The notes: generated by a model from the letters alone, not told the origin. DNA of 47,652 bases from Oxalobacteraceae bacterium UBA7693 (GCA_002482715.1 DLGN01000398.1:52432-100083); one strand, 5' to 3'. Positions 27,101 through 35,683 are shown, counted from the first letter of the stretch. Numbers and translations are program-made.

Positions 27101-27526
27101 TGGCCACAATCCACCTAACATTGAGCTCAAGACGATAGGAAAGATAAATAAGATGAGCATAGGCTCACCATGCATGCCGATCGCGACCGTCTGATGAAGG
27201 ACAAACATGCCAAAAGTGAGGGCCAAGGTCAAACCATAGATTAACCAAGGTGAGCGGCGTCTGGAATGTCTGCTGTCCGCCAAAATATTGAGCAAACCCG
27301 TCGTACGCTGATCGTGCGGTGCGGGCACTGCATGCATCGCGACATAAAATAAAGTGGTCGTTGCCGCCACAAAAAACACGCCTTTAACTGTCGACAGCCA
27401 GATCATCGAACTGAGATCCGTAAACAAGGCGAGTAATTGATCCGATAAAAATATCCATGCCAATGCGAACACCGCATAAATACAAGTAGCAAGTAAAATA
27501 TAGCGTTGACGTGTTAAGCCAAACAT
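24113..27526 (-). CDS. Membrane-bound PAS-GGDEF-EAL c-di-GMP enzyme
   Basis: The 1137-aa protein has an N-terminal membrane region of about six helices (residues ~8-190); the part from ~91 on resembles DUF4118 (FPIVLSSMLGGLWPGLLSTT). Four PAS-type sensor domains follow (starting near residues 205, 325, 445 and 575, e.g. GTSDAVYVKDLQGRYVMVNQ and SSYEGIMMVDTHGAISKVNP). The GGDEF domain has an intact motif RMGGDEF (~residue 772). The EAL domain has GAEALIRWKHPE (~898), VSINISADHL-like residues (seen as CISVNISADHL), and the DDFGTGYSS metal site. Both synthesis and breakdown of c-di-GMP are possible. It is a single gene with no terminator visible before clpP-like. Confidence 0.92.
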   Translation of the reverse strand: MFGLTRQRYILLATCIYAVFALAWIFLSDQLLALFTDLSSMIWLSTVKGVFFVAATTTLFYVAMHAVPAPHDQRTTGLLNILADSRHSRRRSPWLIYGLTLALTFGMFVLHQTVAIGMHGEPMLILFIFPIVLSSMLGGLWPGLLSTTLAAAAVYFYAFEPIGGFGNRNSTELFRLLIFIVNGCAVSILSELLQHAIAKDEKHRRLLDAIVSGTSDAVYVKDLQGRYVMVNQATANYLEKPIEEILGAHDSELFEQTSAQFVVGNDQRILTDGHQQKHEAYLTTSTGKKLVFLATKGPLLDEHGEVCGVFGISHEISESRRIEEDLHLVLQEAGDAIWITNADGKFIFANPSACKLTGHSLAQLQAMKIPDLLDDETKLKLDAHLQQLAVEKFIRRDWPLLRQDGSLVQVEMITKRLPDGRYMAFGRDLSEVHLAQNALLEREKQLARVLEGTDQGYWDWNLKTNEFEVSARWETMLGYAPGEMTVSPDKWERFIHPLDYAKAQASIQRHLAGQSPLHELELRCMTKSGEWRWILTRGRVVEWDADGTPMRMSGTHTDIAERKVLEQAQRDAATVFSSSYEGIMMVDTHGAISKVNPAFTRITGYREDEVVGQSPKLLSSGRHAEEFYRHLWRDLIKNDFWRGEIWNRRKSGEEFIELLSISAVRDEFGTVLHYIGVFSDITQLKAHEDELDKIAHYDTLTGLPNRRLLNDRLGQALIRAQREQSLLAVCFLDLDGFKSVNDQYGHHIGDQLLIGVTGHLRNVLRANDTLARMGGDEFVILLSDIKNSLECMQVLDRILLAASHSVRVDEIVLQVSASIGVSLFPDDNADADSLMRHADQAMYVAKNAGKNRYHLFDPESDRKAQLHRSFLELLNIALINREFVLYYQPKVDLRDGRIVGAEALIRWKHPERGLLSPAEFLSYIHGSPLDQKLGEWVIQEALAQGEIWHQQGLPLCISVNISADHLIQKDFSAHLAFALSQHPDIAPDCFELEVLETAAIVDIEQAVEILESCRRLGVHFSLDDFGTGYSSLTYLRKLPIDTLKIDQSFVRDMLHDAEDLGIVEGVIRLANAFHREVIAEGVETLEHGAALMALGCHLAQGYGIARPMPADQFMAWAEQWQTERAWLSLKPALLYAS

Positions 27527-27565
27527 AGCCTTTTATCCCGTAGAAGCCATAGCGGCATTGATGCT

Positions 27566-27597
27566 GCTGAAATGATGCTGAAATGATGCTGAATGCT
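27566..27597. repeat. Short tandem repeat upstream of GNAT gene
   Basis: The 11-base unit GCTGAAATGAT occurs at 27566-27576 and 27577-27587, followed by a partial third copy (GCTGAATGC). It lies in the divergent intergenic region between the PAS-GGDEF-EAL gene and the acetyltransferase gene. The rest of this ~220-bp gap shows nothing clear. Confidence 0.6.
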
Positions 27598-27747
27598 TCT
27601 AAGATTGCCTGAATTTAGACAAGTGGTCTATGATTAAATGCAAAAACTGGATAGAGAACAACTACCCTGCGCTGACAACTTATTTTACGGTCCATCCGAG
27701 CGCCTGTTTTGCCGCATAATCACCTTATTCTGACAATAAAGATCAAC

Positions 27748-28215
27748 ATGTTAATACGTCCAGCCTGCTTAGAAGATGCCGATATCCTCAGTGCCTTGGT
27801 GCATAGCGTGGTAAGTTATCTGACTATCCATGACGATGGCCGAAACGCTGAAGCTTTTTTTGCCAGCATCACGCCCGCTGCAATGGCAGAACGTCTGCAA
27901 TCACCACAGTTTCGTTACTGGATTGCCCTTGACGATCATCAAGACGTTGTGGGCGCCGTGAGCATTCGAGATAATGCACATCTTTACCATTTGTTTGTCG
28001 ACCCTAAGCACCATCAACAAGGCTACGGCAGCCAACTCTGGTCGCATGTTAAAGCTTACGCTTTAGCCAATGGTAATCCTGGTGTATTCACCGTCAATTC
28101 ATCTCTGTTTGCCGAAAAAATGTATCGTAAGTTTGGTTTCGTCGCGACTGCCGAGAAACAAGAAATGCATGGTTTGGCCTATATTCCCATGACACTCACC
28201 TTGGCGGCTGAATGA
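27748..28215 (+). CDS. GNAT family N-acetyltransferase
   Basis: ATG 27748 (MLIRPACLEDADILSALVHS) is the natural family start and yields 155 aa; the open frame goes up to a TTG 13 codons earlier. The acetyl-CoA binding motif is visible as HLYHLFVDPKHHQQGYGSQL (motif A, Q/R-x-x-G-x-G/S) and the C-terminal segment VNSSLFAEKMYRKFGFVATA matches motif B. Substrate cannot be predicted. It is coupled by an ATGA overlap to a small exported protein. Confidence 0.9.
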   Translation: MLIRPACLEDADILSALVHSVVSYLTIHDDGRNAEAFFASITPAAMAERLQSPQFRYWIALDDHQDVVGAVSIRDNAHLYHLFVDPKHHQQGYGSQLWSHVKAYALANGNPGVFTVNSSLFAEKMYRKFGFVATAEKQEMHGLAYIPMTLTLAAE

Positions 28216-28736
28216 ATTCAGAATCTTTGCAAACATGGCGCAACATGTATGGATTCACTCAGATAAAAGCAGGCAAATTATTGACATCACTTCTGCTGAC
28301 TTTGTTGTTTTTTCTATGCATCACCTTTGGACCAGCCCATGCGCAAGTACTAACACAAACGACCAAAGAGCTAGGACATGGCTATCGATTTCAAGAATCG
28401 AAACAAATCAATGTATCAGGTCGCTGGCATAGTAATCAGAGTTTTAAATTTCTATACTTTGAAAAACGTTATCTTTGCCAATGCACGGAATTTAGTATTT
28501 CACCATCGGGAAAATATGCGATTTATCAGGTCAACGGTTCCACGACAATCACCAGTTTTAATCGCCACAAGGCACAAGTCACTAGTCACAATAAACTCAC
28601 TAAAGGTAAGTTGATACAGGTCGTCTGGGGTAAAAATGAGAAACAAGTCGAGTTGCATATCTTGCCGGAAAAACCTGCTGGAGAAAACGCTGATTCGGTC
28701 ACAACAACAGTAAAGAAACGCTTAACGCTGAAGTAA
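28212..28736 (+). CDS. Exported protein of unknown function
   Basis: The 174-aa frame begins at the ATG of the ATGA overlap with the GNAT gene; Met12 (28245) is an alternative start. A hydrophobic segment (LLTSLLLTLLFFLCITF) ending GPAHAQ is a signal peptide with a likely cut after AHA. The mature part is beta-rich, with a CXC pair (LCQC) in the middle and FSISPSGKYAIYQVNGSTTI, which recalls a beta-propeller-like repeat. I do not recognise a family. Translational coupling is the only hint of a functional link to the GNAT enzyme. Confidence 0.65.
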   Translation: MNSESLQTWRNMYGFTQIKAGKLLTSLLLTLLFFLCITFGPAHAQVLTQTTKELGHGYRFQESKQINVSGRWHSNQSFKFLYFEKRYLCQCTEFSISPSGKYAIYQVNGSTTITSFNRHKAQVTSHNKLTKGKLIQVVWGKNEKQVELHILPEKPAGENADSVTTTVKKRLTLK

Positions 28737-28804
28737 ATTTCAGTGCTGATTCAAGACAGACAACATCCAGTTTATGTGCAACTTCAGAATCATAAGGACA
28801 GGAA

Positions 28805-29503
28805 ATGAAAACACTTGGTTTAATCGGCGGCATGAGCTGGGAATCAACTATCCCTTATTATCGTCAAATCAATGAAACTGTAAAACAGTCGCTAGGTGGT
28901 TTGCATTCGGCAAAGCTGATTCTCTTTAGCGTTGATTTTCATGAAATCGAACTATTGCAAAGACAAGCTGATTGGGATGCAGCAGGAAAAATCCTCGCGC
29001 AAGCGGCCATGTCACTGGAACTTGCAGGCGCGGACACGGTGATTTTGTGTACAAACACCATGCATAAAGTCGCCGCCACAATCGAAGCTGCGGTGAAAAT
29101 CCCTTTACTCCACATTGCCGATCCAACAGCGGTCGACATCAAAAACCAAGGCTTACAGACAGTCGGTTTGCTTGGTACCCGTTTCACCATGGAGCAAGCG
29201 TTTTACAAAGACCGTCTGCGTCAACAACATGGATTACAAGTCGTCGTACCTTCAGACGAAGATCGTGACATCATCCATCGCATTATCTACGACGAATTAT
29301 GTCTTGGCATCATCCGCGAAGATTCACGTCAAGAATATCTTCGCATCATGTTAAAGCTGATCGAACAAGGAGTAGAGGGCATCATTCTTGGATGTACCGA
29401 AATTTCGCTATTGGTGCGCAATGGTGATTTATCCGTGCCGCTGTTCGATACCACCAGTTTGCACGCGCGCGCTGCAGCAAACTGGGCTTTAAGTAATCAC
29501 TAA
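28805..29503 (+). CDS. Aspartate/glutamate racemase family protein
   Basis: The 232-aa protein has an AAGGACAGGAA ribosome region before ATG 28805. It contains MKTLGLIGGMSWESTIPYYR, typical of the YgeA/aspartate racemase branch, and the two catalytic cysteines: Cys82 in ILCTNTMHK and Cys197 in ILGCTEISLL. Members interconvert L and D forms of Asp, Glu or related amino acids without cofactor. It is followed 20 bp later by a dioxygenase gene on the same strand and may share its transcript. Confidence 0.92.
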   Translation: MKTLGLIGGMSWESTIPYYRQINETVKQSLGGLHSAKLILFSVDFHEIELLQRQADWDAAGKILAQAAMSLELAGADTVILCTNTMHKVAATIEAAVKIPLLHIADPTAVDIKNQGLQTVGLLGTRFTMEQAFYKDRLRQQHGLQVVVPSDEDRDIIHRIIYDELCLGIIREDSRQEYLRIMLKLIEQGVEGIILGCTEISLLVRNGDLSVPLFDTTSLHARAAANWALSNH

Positions 29504-29523
29504 TTATTTCGTCAGGAGTACTC

Positions 29524-30306
29524 ATGCATACGTCAATTCAACCAGCCATTTTCCTCGGCCACGGCAGTCCGATGAATGCAATTGAAGAGAATCAATTCAC
29601 TGCAGCATGGGAGGAACTCGGCAGAAAATTTCCCAAACCAAAAGCAATCTTGGCAATATCCGCGCACTGGATGACGGCGAATGTGGCAGTCACTGCCATG
29701 TCAGAGCCCCGCACAATTCACGATTTTGGCGGTTTCCCACCGGCCTTATTCGCCACCCAATATCCCGCACCCGGCAGTCCAGAACTCGCACAGCGCATCG
29801 TGCAATTATTAGGGCCGCTGCACGTGCATCAAGATTACACATGGGGTTTAGACCACGGCACTTGGTCGGTCTTAATCAAGATGTATCCTGAGGCGGATAT
29901 CCCGATTGTTCAGCTTAGTTTGAATTTGCATGAAAATACAGAATTCCATTTTCACTTAGGCAAACAATTAGCCAGCCTCCGCGATGAGGGCGTCATGATC
30001 CTTGCCAGCGGCAATATCGTACACAATTTGCGTCGCTTAGAGTTGCACAACAAAGGCTTCGATTGGGCACAACGCTTCGATACACACATTCATGATGCGA
30101 TCTTGCGCGAAGACTTCGCAGCCGTGACGAACTACACGCAATTCGGTCAAGATGCACAATTATCTGTGCCGACCGTTGAACACTACTTACCGCTACTGTA
30201 TGTCTTAGGTGCAAAACGCGAAGGTGATCAGATTTCCATCATCAATAAAGAATTAGTGATGGGTTCTATCAGTATGACTTCGGTGGTGATAGATCGTCAG
30301 GAATAA
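29524..30306 (+). CDS. ygiD: DODA-type class III extradiol dioxygenase (YgiD-like)
   Basis: The 260-aa protein matches the LigB/DODA family: FLGHGSPMNAI (His13), AISAHWM (His48), TWGLDHGTWSVLIKMYPEAD (His111) and SGNIVHNLRR (His167). The metal-binding and catalytic histidines are all present. E. coli YgiD opens the DOPA ring at the 4,5 position; related proteins act on other catechols, so the substrate here is not certain. An AGGAG lies seven bases before ATG 29524. It converges on the GAF-GGDEF-EAL gene with only 19 bp between stops and no terminator visible. Confidence 0.88.
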   Translation: MHTSIQPAIFLGHGSPMNAIEENQFTAAWEELGRKFPKPKAILAISAHWMTANVAVTAMSEPRTIHDFGGFPPALFATQYPAPGSPELAQRIVQLLGPLHVHQDYTWGLDHGTWSVLIKMYPEADIPIVQLSLNLHENTEFHFHLGKQLASLRDEGVMILASGNIVHNLRRLELHNKGFDWAQRFDTHIHDAILREDFAAVTNYTQFGQDAQLSVPTVEHYLPLLYVLGAKREGDQISIINKELVMGSISMTSVVIDRQE

Positions 30307-30325
30307 ATTCAATAAGGGCAAATGC

Positions 30326-32731
30326 TTATTCCGCCAGATGTTGATGTGCCAAGAAATAGGCGATAGCCTGATCAGCAGGCAGGGCTTTAGAAAAATAGAA
30401 TCCCTGGCATAAATCGCAGCCAGCATCTCTGAGCACCATCAGTTCGTCTTGGGTTTCTACACCTTCAGCAACCACAGTTAAATTCATCGCGGAGGCAAGA
30501 GCAACGATACTATTAATGATGGGATTATCTTGCTTACTACCGCGACTCCCCTTCACAAAAGTACGATCAATTTTGATCACGTCTAATGTCAGTTGATGCA
30601 AATAATTGAGAGACGAATAGCCAGTTCCAAAATCATCTAGTAAGACTCGCACGTGATTCTTTTGCAGAACCTGGATATTATTTTGTGCAATCGCAAACTT
30701 CTCAATCACCGCACGTTCTGTAATTTCTATGCCCAAAGTATTGGGTTCAATTTTGAATTCATGGAGCAAGGCCAACACCGTGTTAATGAAATCTGGACTG
30801 GCAAAATGACGGCCAGAGATATTCACACTGACCTTCGGTGAAACGCCAGTTTGTTCACGCCATGCACTCATTTGTTGCAAAGCTTGGCGCAACACATAGC
30901 GGTCGATCTTTTCGATCAAGCGATGCTTCTCGGCGTAATCAATAAATTCGTTCGGTGGAATCCAAGATTTCAAGGGATGCAGCCATCGCAGTAAGGCCTC
31001 AAAACCGACTGCCAGACCGGTCGCAACATTCATCACCGGTTGGTAATGCAGAACAAACTGTTGCTCGTTCAATGCGGTATGAATCTCTTCACCCAGCACC
31101 AAATCACGCACGTTCGCACGATCGAGCAAAGGGTCATACAATTGGAAATGTCCGCGACCTGCGGCTTTGGCCTGATACATAGCCGCATCAGCACGTCGGA
31201 TAATTTCGCTGGCTGAGAGCGAGGTATCATGCGCAAATGCGATCCCAATACTGGTAGAACAAATGATCAAAGCCTCATTGGCCGCTATCGGTTGCTGCAA
31301 TGCCTGAATAATCCGCTCGGCTAAGTGAACGGCCGTCTCTTGCGTATCAATATCTTCTAGGAACAGGGCAAATTCATCACCACCGAGTCGCGCCACCGTG
31401 TCTAACTGACGGGTTTGTTGCGTCAGTAAATGGGCAAACTTCGTTAAGAGTGCATCACCAACCGCATGACCGTAACGATCATTAATCGTCTTAAATAAAT
31501 CGACATCCATATACAAGACCGCGCATAGTCTCTGTCCCTGCCGGTCTTGTTTTTTCAAGGCATGCGATACTCGGTCAAGAAACAAAGTACGGTTTGCTAA
31601 ACCAGTCAAAGCGTCATGCAGCGCCAAATGCTGTAGCTTCTTCTCGGTGACTTTGCGCTTTAATAAATTCGACACATGGCGCGAGACGAAACTCAGCAGT
31701 TCCCTATCTTTTTCCAGATACTGCACCAAAGGCGAATACGTCTGTACCACCAAAGCACCTTTCAGATCATCACCAGCATGAATTGGCACCCCTAACCACG
31801 ATTCCGCAATCGTTCCTAATAATTCAAAATCACCGCGCTGTATGCGCTCGACGATCTCCTCACGATTGAGTAAAAGTGAGGTGTTATTGAAAATCACCCA
31901 CGCGGACATACCGCGCATTTCAGTGTCAATCGGGCCAATATCAGCAGGAAGATCAGGATGCCTTTCATCGACAAAATACGGGAATTCGATGCGCCGGGTT
32001 TCTTCGTTATACACAGCAACGAAAAAAGATTTTGCGTACAGTAATTCTGCGATCAGATGATGGATTCGTTCATAGACCGTAAAAAAATTCTCATCTTCAT
32101 AGGTCAGCGCTGCGATATTGAATAAGACACTTTGCAACTTCTTCGCATATTCCAATTCACTAATAGATGACTCTAATTGATCAATCAGATTGGTCTGCGC
32201 TAGTTTTGCTGCGACCATGGAAGTGACTGCGGTAAGGATTTTAATCCGCTCGGCAGTGTAAAAATCTCGCTCTAAATTTTCACTATCAATCACACCAATC
32301 AGTTGGTCAGAATAAATGATAGGAATCGCCAACTCAGAGCCAGATTCTTGCATGTCAACGACGTATCCTGCATCCGCGCTCAAATCATTGACGACAATGA
32401 CTTCCCTGCGCAAAGCGGCACGCCCGACGAGACCTTCTCCCAAACGTAATTCAAGCGCATTACTCACTACACCTGGCTCTGCCATCTTATGTCCAAATGC
32501 CGATTGCTGGACCAGTAATTGCTGATGACTATCCCACAAATAAATCACACAATCCTCAAAACCCATCTGACCAACTACTTCATTGGCGGTGTACCAAAGC
32601 ACTTCCTCGCGGGTACGTAGACGCAACAAGGCAATCGCAAACTCACTCAAAATATTAAGCGAAGAATTGCGTTCACGCAGTAAGGCAATCTCTTGTTCTG
32701 TTTCAGTACCAATGAGCGGGTTTGTCGGCAT
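30326..32731 (-). CDS. Cytosolic GAF-GAF-GGDEF-EAL c-di-GMP enzyme
   Basis: ATG 32731 gives 801 aa; a GTG seven codons earlier (32752) is possible. There are no membrane segments. Residues ~40-185 form a GAF domain (CVIYLWDSHQQLLVQQSAFG, ELAIPIIYSDQLIGVID); ~210-370 form a second (SFFVAVYNEETRRIEFPYF, SWLGVPIHAGDDLKGALVVQ). The GGDEF motif is intact (ARLGGDEFALF, ~residue 447), as is the EAL domain: GFEALLRWLHP (~576), KVSVNISGRHF, GIEITER, LLDDFGTGYSS, KIDRTFVKG. It can in principle make and degrade c-di-GMP in response to a small ligand bound by GAF. Confidence 0.92.
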   Translation of the reverse strand: MPTNPLIGTETEQEIALLRERNSSLNILSEFAIALLRLRTREEVLWYTANEVVGQMGFEDCVIYLWDSHQQLLVQQSAFGHKMAEPGVVSNALELRLGEGLVGRAALRREVIVVNDLSADAGYVVDMQESGSELAIPIIYSDQLIGVIDSENLERDFYTAERIKILTAVTSMVAAKLAQTNLIDQLESSISELEYAKKLQSVLFNIAALTYEDENFFTVYERIHHLIAELLYAKSFFVAVYNEETRRIEFPYFVDERHPDLPADIGPIDTEMRGMSAWVIFNNTSLLLNREEIVERIQRGDFELLGTIAESWLGVPIHAGDDLKGALVVQTYSPLVQYLEKDRELLSFVSRHVSNLLKRKVTEKKLQHLALHDALTGLANRTLFLDRVSHALKKQDRQGQRLCAVLYMDVDLFKTINDRYGHAVGDALLTKFAHLLTQQTRQLDTVARLGGDEFALFLEDIDTQETAVHLAERIIQALQQPIAANEALIICSTSIGIAFAHDTSLSASEIIRRADAAMYQAKAAGRGHFQLYDPLLDRANVRDLVLGEEIHTALNEQQFVLHYQPVMNVATGLAVGFEALLRWLHPLKSWIPPNEFIDYAEKHRLIEKIDRYVLRQALQQMSAWREQTGVSPKVSVNISGRHFASPDFINTVLALLHEFKIEPNTLGIEITERAVIEKFAIAQNNIQVLQKNHVRVLLDDFGTGYSSLNYLHQLTLDVIKIDRTFVKGSRGSKQDNPIINSIVALASAMNLTVVAEGVETQDELMVLRDAGCDLCQGFYFSKALPADQAIAYFLAHQHLAE

Positions 32732-32963
32732 AGCAGTGAAGTGCTCTCTCACAAAGTCGGCGTTATTGATTTAGAAAGATCAATAATGATTCATAGAGTT
32801 TCTATGACGTTCGTTTTTTACGAAAGCAATTATGCAGGAATTTCTTTCATATTCTGAAGGAAATTAGATATCTAAGAATACAAAACAACAAAGTGCTGGT
32901 CGCGCTATGTTTCTCTCAATCCAAGTGAGAGCCAAACAGACCAAAGCTAGTACTGATAAAGAA
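32732..32963. other. Intergenic region upstream of the GAF-GGDEF-EAL gene
   Basis: AT-rich gap with no coding signal. It holds two perfect palindromes, TCATAGA-GTT-TCTATGA (32791-32807) and TTAGATATCTAA (32864-32875), which could be regulator sites for the minus-strand gene. No match to a known operator can be claimed. Confidence 0.35.
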
Positions 32964-32997
32964 AAAAGCAAAACTGAAAGTTGTCAGTTTTGCTTTT
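32964..32997 (-). terminator. Terminator of hppD-VOC operon
   Basis: AAAAGCAAAACTGA (32964-32977) pairs with TCAGTTTTGCTTTT (32984-32997) with a 6-base loop. On the minus strand the 14-bp stem is followed by further T residues, 31 bp after the VOC gene stop. Confidence 0.8.
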
Positions 32998-33027
32998 CCT
33001 ATTACCCAAAAAGCTTACTGATTGCAC

Positions 33028-33576
33028 TTACTGCGAAAATTCTTTTTCATGCAACCATGCCGCGTGATGCACGGTGCGTTTACTGGCTGTCCAATCCGCC
33101 AACATCTGTGGTGCCAATTGGTTCAAGCGCTGCAACATCTCCGGTGTTGATGTATTCGCGGCTAGTTCGATGCGATGCCCATTCGGATCATTAAAATAAA
33201 TTGATTGAAACAATTCATGATTAGTTGGCCCTACTACATCTAATCCCAAACTTTCTAAATGTGCCTTTGCCTTGATCAAACTATCCATATTCTCGACTTT
33301 AAACGCCAAGTGTTGCACCCAGGCTGGCGTATTTAAATCACGCCCCATCGGTGGGGAATTCGGTATCTCAAAAAATGCCAACACATTGCCATTGCCAGCA
33401 TCCAAAAATACATGCATGTAAGGATCTTCTTCTTTGGTCGATGGAACGCGATCTTCAGAAATTGCCAACATAAAATTCATACCTAAAGCGTTCTGATAAA
33501 ACTCCACGGTTTCCTTGGTATCGTGACAACGATATGCGACGTGATGTACGCCCTGCAATGCCGATGCAAATGTCAT
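33028..33576 (-). CDS. VOC-family (glyoxalase/dioxygenase fold) protein next to hppD
   Basis: Of two nearby ATG codons, 33576 has the better spacing from AAGGAG (seven bases) and gives 182 aa. The vicinal-oxygen-chelate fold is shown by LQGVHHVAYRCHDTKETVEF, the central WVQHLAFKVENMDSL and NDPNGHRIELAANT, which supply two His and one Glu as candidate metal ligands. A ~30-residue helical tail follows. It starts 11 bp after the hppD stop, so both are on one mRNA. Tyrosine or aromatic-acid breakdown is the likely setting; the reaction is unknown. Confidence 0.85.
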   Translation of the reverse strand: MTFASALQGVHHVAYRCHDTKETVEFYQNALGMNFMLAISEDRVPSTKEEDPYMHVFLDAGNGNVLAFFEIPNSPPMGRDLNTPAWVQHLAFKVENMDSLIKAKAHLESLGLDVVGPTNHELFQSIYFNDPNGHRIELAANTSTPEMLQRLNQLAPQMLADWTASKRTVHHAAWLHEKEFSQ

Positions 33577-33587
33577 GATCATTCTCC

Positions 33588-34622
33588 TTAAATAACGCCA
33601 CGGCGTTCTTGGTCTTTCTCAATCGAACGGAATAAGGCACCGAAATTACCTTCGCCAAAACTCAAATTATTTTCGCGTTGGATGATCTCGATAAAGATAG
33701 GGCCGATGATGTTTTTTGTGAATATTTGCAATAGATAGCCATCATCATCGCCATCAACCAAGACCTGATGCCGCGCAATTCGCGTGTGATCTTGACGCAC
33801 ATTGGGCACACGCTGGAATACATCTTGATAGTATTCATCATCAATATCCAAAGTCTCAATCTCACTGCCTTGCAATTGATCGAGAGATTGCAGAATATCT
33901 TTCGTCAGGAAGGCTAAATGTTGAACGCCTGGACCGTTGTAGTCACGCAGATATTCAGCGATTTGATCTTGTTCATTCTTTGGTTGATTGATAGGAATAC
34001 AAAAACTGCCATCTGGCGAACGCAGCGCATAACTAGTTAAGCCTGTTTTAGCCCCCTGAATATCAAAGTAACGGACTTCGGTAAAGCCAAAAATATTTTT
34101 ATAGAAATTGGCCCATTTTTCTTGCTCACCAAACGGTACATTATTGGTTAGATGATCGACGCATAAAAACCCTTTGTCTGCTTGCACTAGTGGCGATGCC
34201 AACGCAACAAAATCGCGTTCGTAAATCGACAAACCACTGACAGCTGGTTCGATAAAATAAATCAAACTATCACCAATCCCATACACCGCTGGATAAGCGT
34301 GGTCTTTATCATTATCAGCAGCTACGCGCGCGCCACGCTTGACAGCTTCTTGCAAAGCAAACTGCGCATTGTCGACCCGCCATCCCATAGAACAAATTGA
34401 TGGACCGTGTTTCTTCGCAAATTCGGCTGAATTACCTTGGCGCTCACTGTTAATCAAGAAATGAATATCATTTTGGCGAAAGTAACTGATCGCTTTGGAC
34501 GCGTGCTGACGTAATTTTGAAAAGCCGAACGCCCAAAATAGTTTTTCCAAATACTCAGCAGATGGCCCACAAAATTCAGTGAATTCTATGCCGCGTAGCT
34601 GAAGTGGATTTGCTTGTGTCAT
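33588..34622 (-). CDS. hppD: 4-hydroxyphenylpyruvate dioxygenase
   Basis: The 344-aa protein has both VOC halves of HPPD. The iron ligands are visible as His157 (FLCVDHLTNN), His235 (GVQHLAFLT) and Glu312 (FIEIIQRENN), and the C-terminal FGEGNFGALFRSIEKDQERRG is diagnostic of this enzyme. HPPD converts 4-hydroxyphenylpyruvate to homogentisate in tyrosine catabolism. Hydroxymandelate synthase shares the fold but usually lacks this exact tail. The gene is divergent from a LysR regulator and leads a two-gene operon with a VOC protein. No homogentisate dioxygenase is in the window. Confidence 0.93.
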   Translation of the reverse strand: MTQANPLQLRGIEFTEFCGPSAEYLEKLFWAFGFSKLRQHASKAISYFRQNDIHFLINSERQGNSAEFAKKHGPSICSMGWRVDNAQFALQEAVKRGARVAADNDKDHAYPAVYGIGDSLIYFIEPAVSGLSIYERDFVALASPLVQADKGFLCVDHLTNNVPFGEQEKWANFYKNIFGFTEVRYFDIQGAKTGLTSYALRSPDGSFCIPINQPKNEQDQIAEYLRDYNGPGVQHLAFLTKDILQSLDQLQGSEIETLDIDDEYYQDVFQRVPNVRQDHTRIARHQVLVDGDDDGYLLQIFTKNIIGPIFIEIIQRENNLSFGEGNFGALFRSIEKDQERRGVI

Positions 34623-34738
34623 GGTCAGTCTCCGTTGAAATTTTCATCACCAACACCGCGTTAGTGAATTTTCTTGTCACTGTAATCAACACACTCAAAC
34701 AAAAAAAGCGTAATATTTTGCACATCTCTATCAAATAA

Positions 34739-34758
34739 ATCGATCATGTTTAGTCGAT
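34739..34758. promoter_or_regulatory. Possible LysR site between hppD and lysR
   Basis: ATCGA (34739-34743) and TCGAT (34754-34758) form an interrupted palindrome 13 bp before the LysR start, inside the 149-bp divergent region. It contains a T-N11-A core (34740/34752). The evidence is position and symmetry only. Confidence 0.3.
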
Positions 34759-34771
34759 ATGCTGTGCACTT

Positions 34772-35650
34772 ATGAGTCTGGATCTGAATTTTTTACTCGC
34801 GCTCGATACTGTGGTGCGCGAAGGGAGTGTCGCGAAAGCCGCACTGCGCTTGCACAGAGCACAGTCAGCGATCAGCTATCAAATCAAACAACTTGAACAG
34901 CAATTAGGTTTAACGTTGCTTGATCGCGATGGCTATCGCGTCAAACTGACTTCTGCTGGCGAAGTGATCTTATCGGAAGGACGTCGCTTGCTGATACAAG
35001 CGAATCAATTGGAAGTATTGGCGCAAGAACTCAATCAAGAATGGGAAGCCAAGCTCTTGGTGATTATCGATGGAATTTTGCCACTGCAATCGATCTTAAA
35101 AGCATTAAAGAATTTAGCCGATGAAGGCGCGCCGACGCGGGTGCAAGTGAAGGTGGAATTTTTACAAGGCGTGCAGCATCGCTTCGAAGCAGACAAAGCC
35201 GATTTGATGATCGTCAAAGATTACATCCCTCATCCGCATCTGCGTGCGGAAAATCTGTCAGAAATTGAATGCGTACTCTGTGTCAGTACCACCCATCCCT
35301 TAGCTGGTATGCGCAATATCAGTCTCGCACAATTGCAAGAGCACACCGAATTATCGGTACAAGACTCTAGCCAAAGCAGTAATGACCAACACATCTTTGG
35401 AAGTGAACGGGTATTTTATTTAGATGGCTTTTTCGCTAAAAAAGAAGCACTAATGATGGGCTTAGGCTACGGTTGGATGCCAAGCTTTTTAGTTCGTGCA
35501 GAACTCAAAAAGAAGCAATTAGTCGAAGTGAAGTTTATCGAAGATTCGCGCTATCGCTTCACTCCCAAAATGGTACATCATCGCGACCAAAATTTAGGTC
35601 GCGCCGGACGACGATTGGCAGAATTATTGCGTGCAGAAACTTCTGCATAA
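34772..35650 (+). CDS. LysR family regulator, divergent from hppD
   Basis: The 292-aa protein has a standard N-terminal helix-turn-helix (LALDTVVREGSVAKAALRLH, RAQSAISYQIKQLEQQLGLT, LLDRDGYRVKLTSAGEVIL) followed by an effector domain. Its short, AaeR-like layout and position suggest control of the hppD-VOC operon, with an aromatic keto acid or its product as inducer. No strong ribosome site precedes ATG 34772. Confidence 0.9.
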   Translation: MSLDLNFLLALDTVVREGSVAKAALRLHRAQSAISYQIKQLEQQLGLTLLDRDGYRVKLTSAGEVILSEGRRLLIQANQLEVLAQELNQEWEAKLLVIIDGILPLQSILKALKNLADEGAPTRVQVKVEFLQGVQHRFEADKADLMIVKDYIPHPHLRAENLSEIECVLCVSTTHPLAGMRNISLAQLQEHTELSVQDSSQSSNDQHIFGSERVFYLDGFFAKKEALMMGLGYGWMPSFLVRAELKKKQLVEVKFIEDSRYRFTPKMVHHRDQNLGRAGRRLAELLRAETSA

Positions 35651-35663
35651 ATGGATAAAAAAA

Positions 35664-35683
35664 CGGCAGCACGCTGGCTGCCG
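35664..35683 (-). terminator. Terminator of the barrel/PstS-like operon
   Basis: Read on the minus strand, CGGCAGC pairs with GCTGCCG around a 6-base loop and is followed directly by a run of seven T (35657-35663 on the plus strand is A). It lies ~90 bp after the PstS-like gene stop. Confidence 0.75.
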
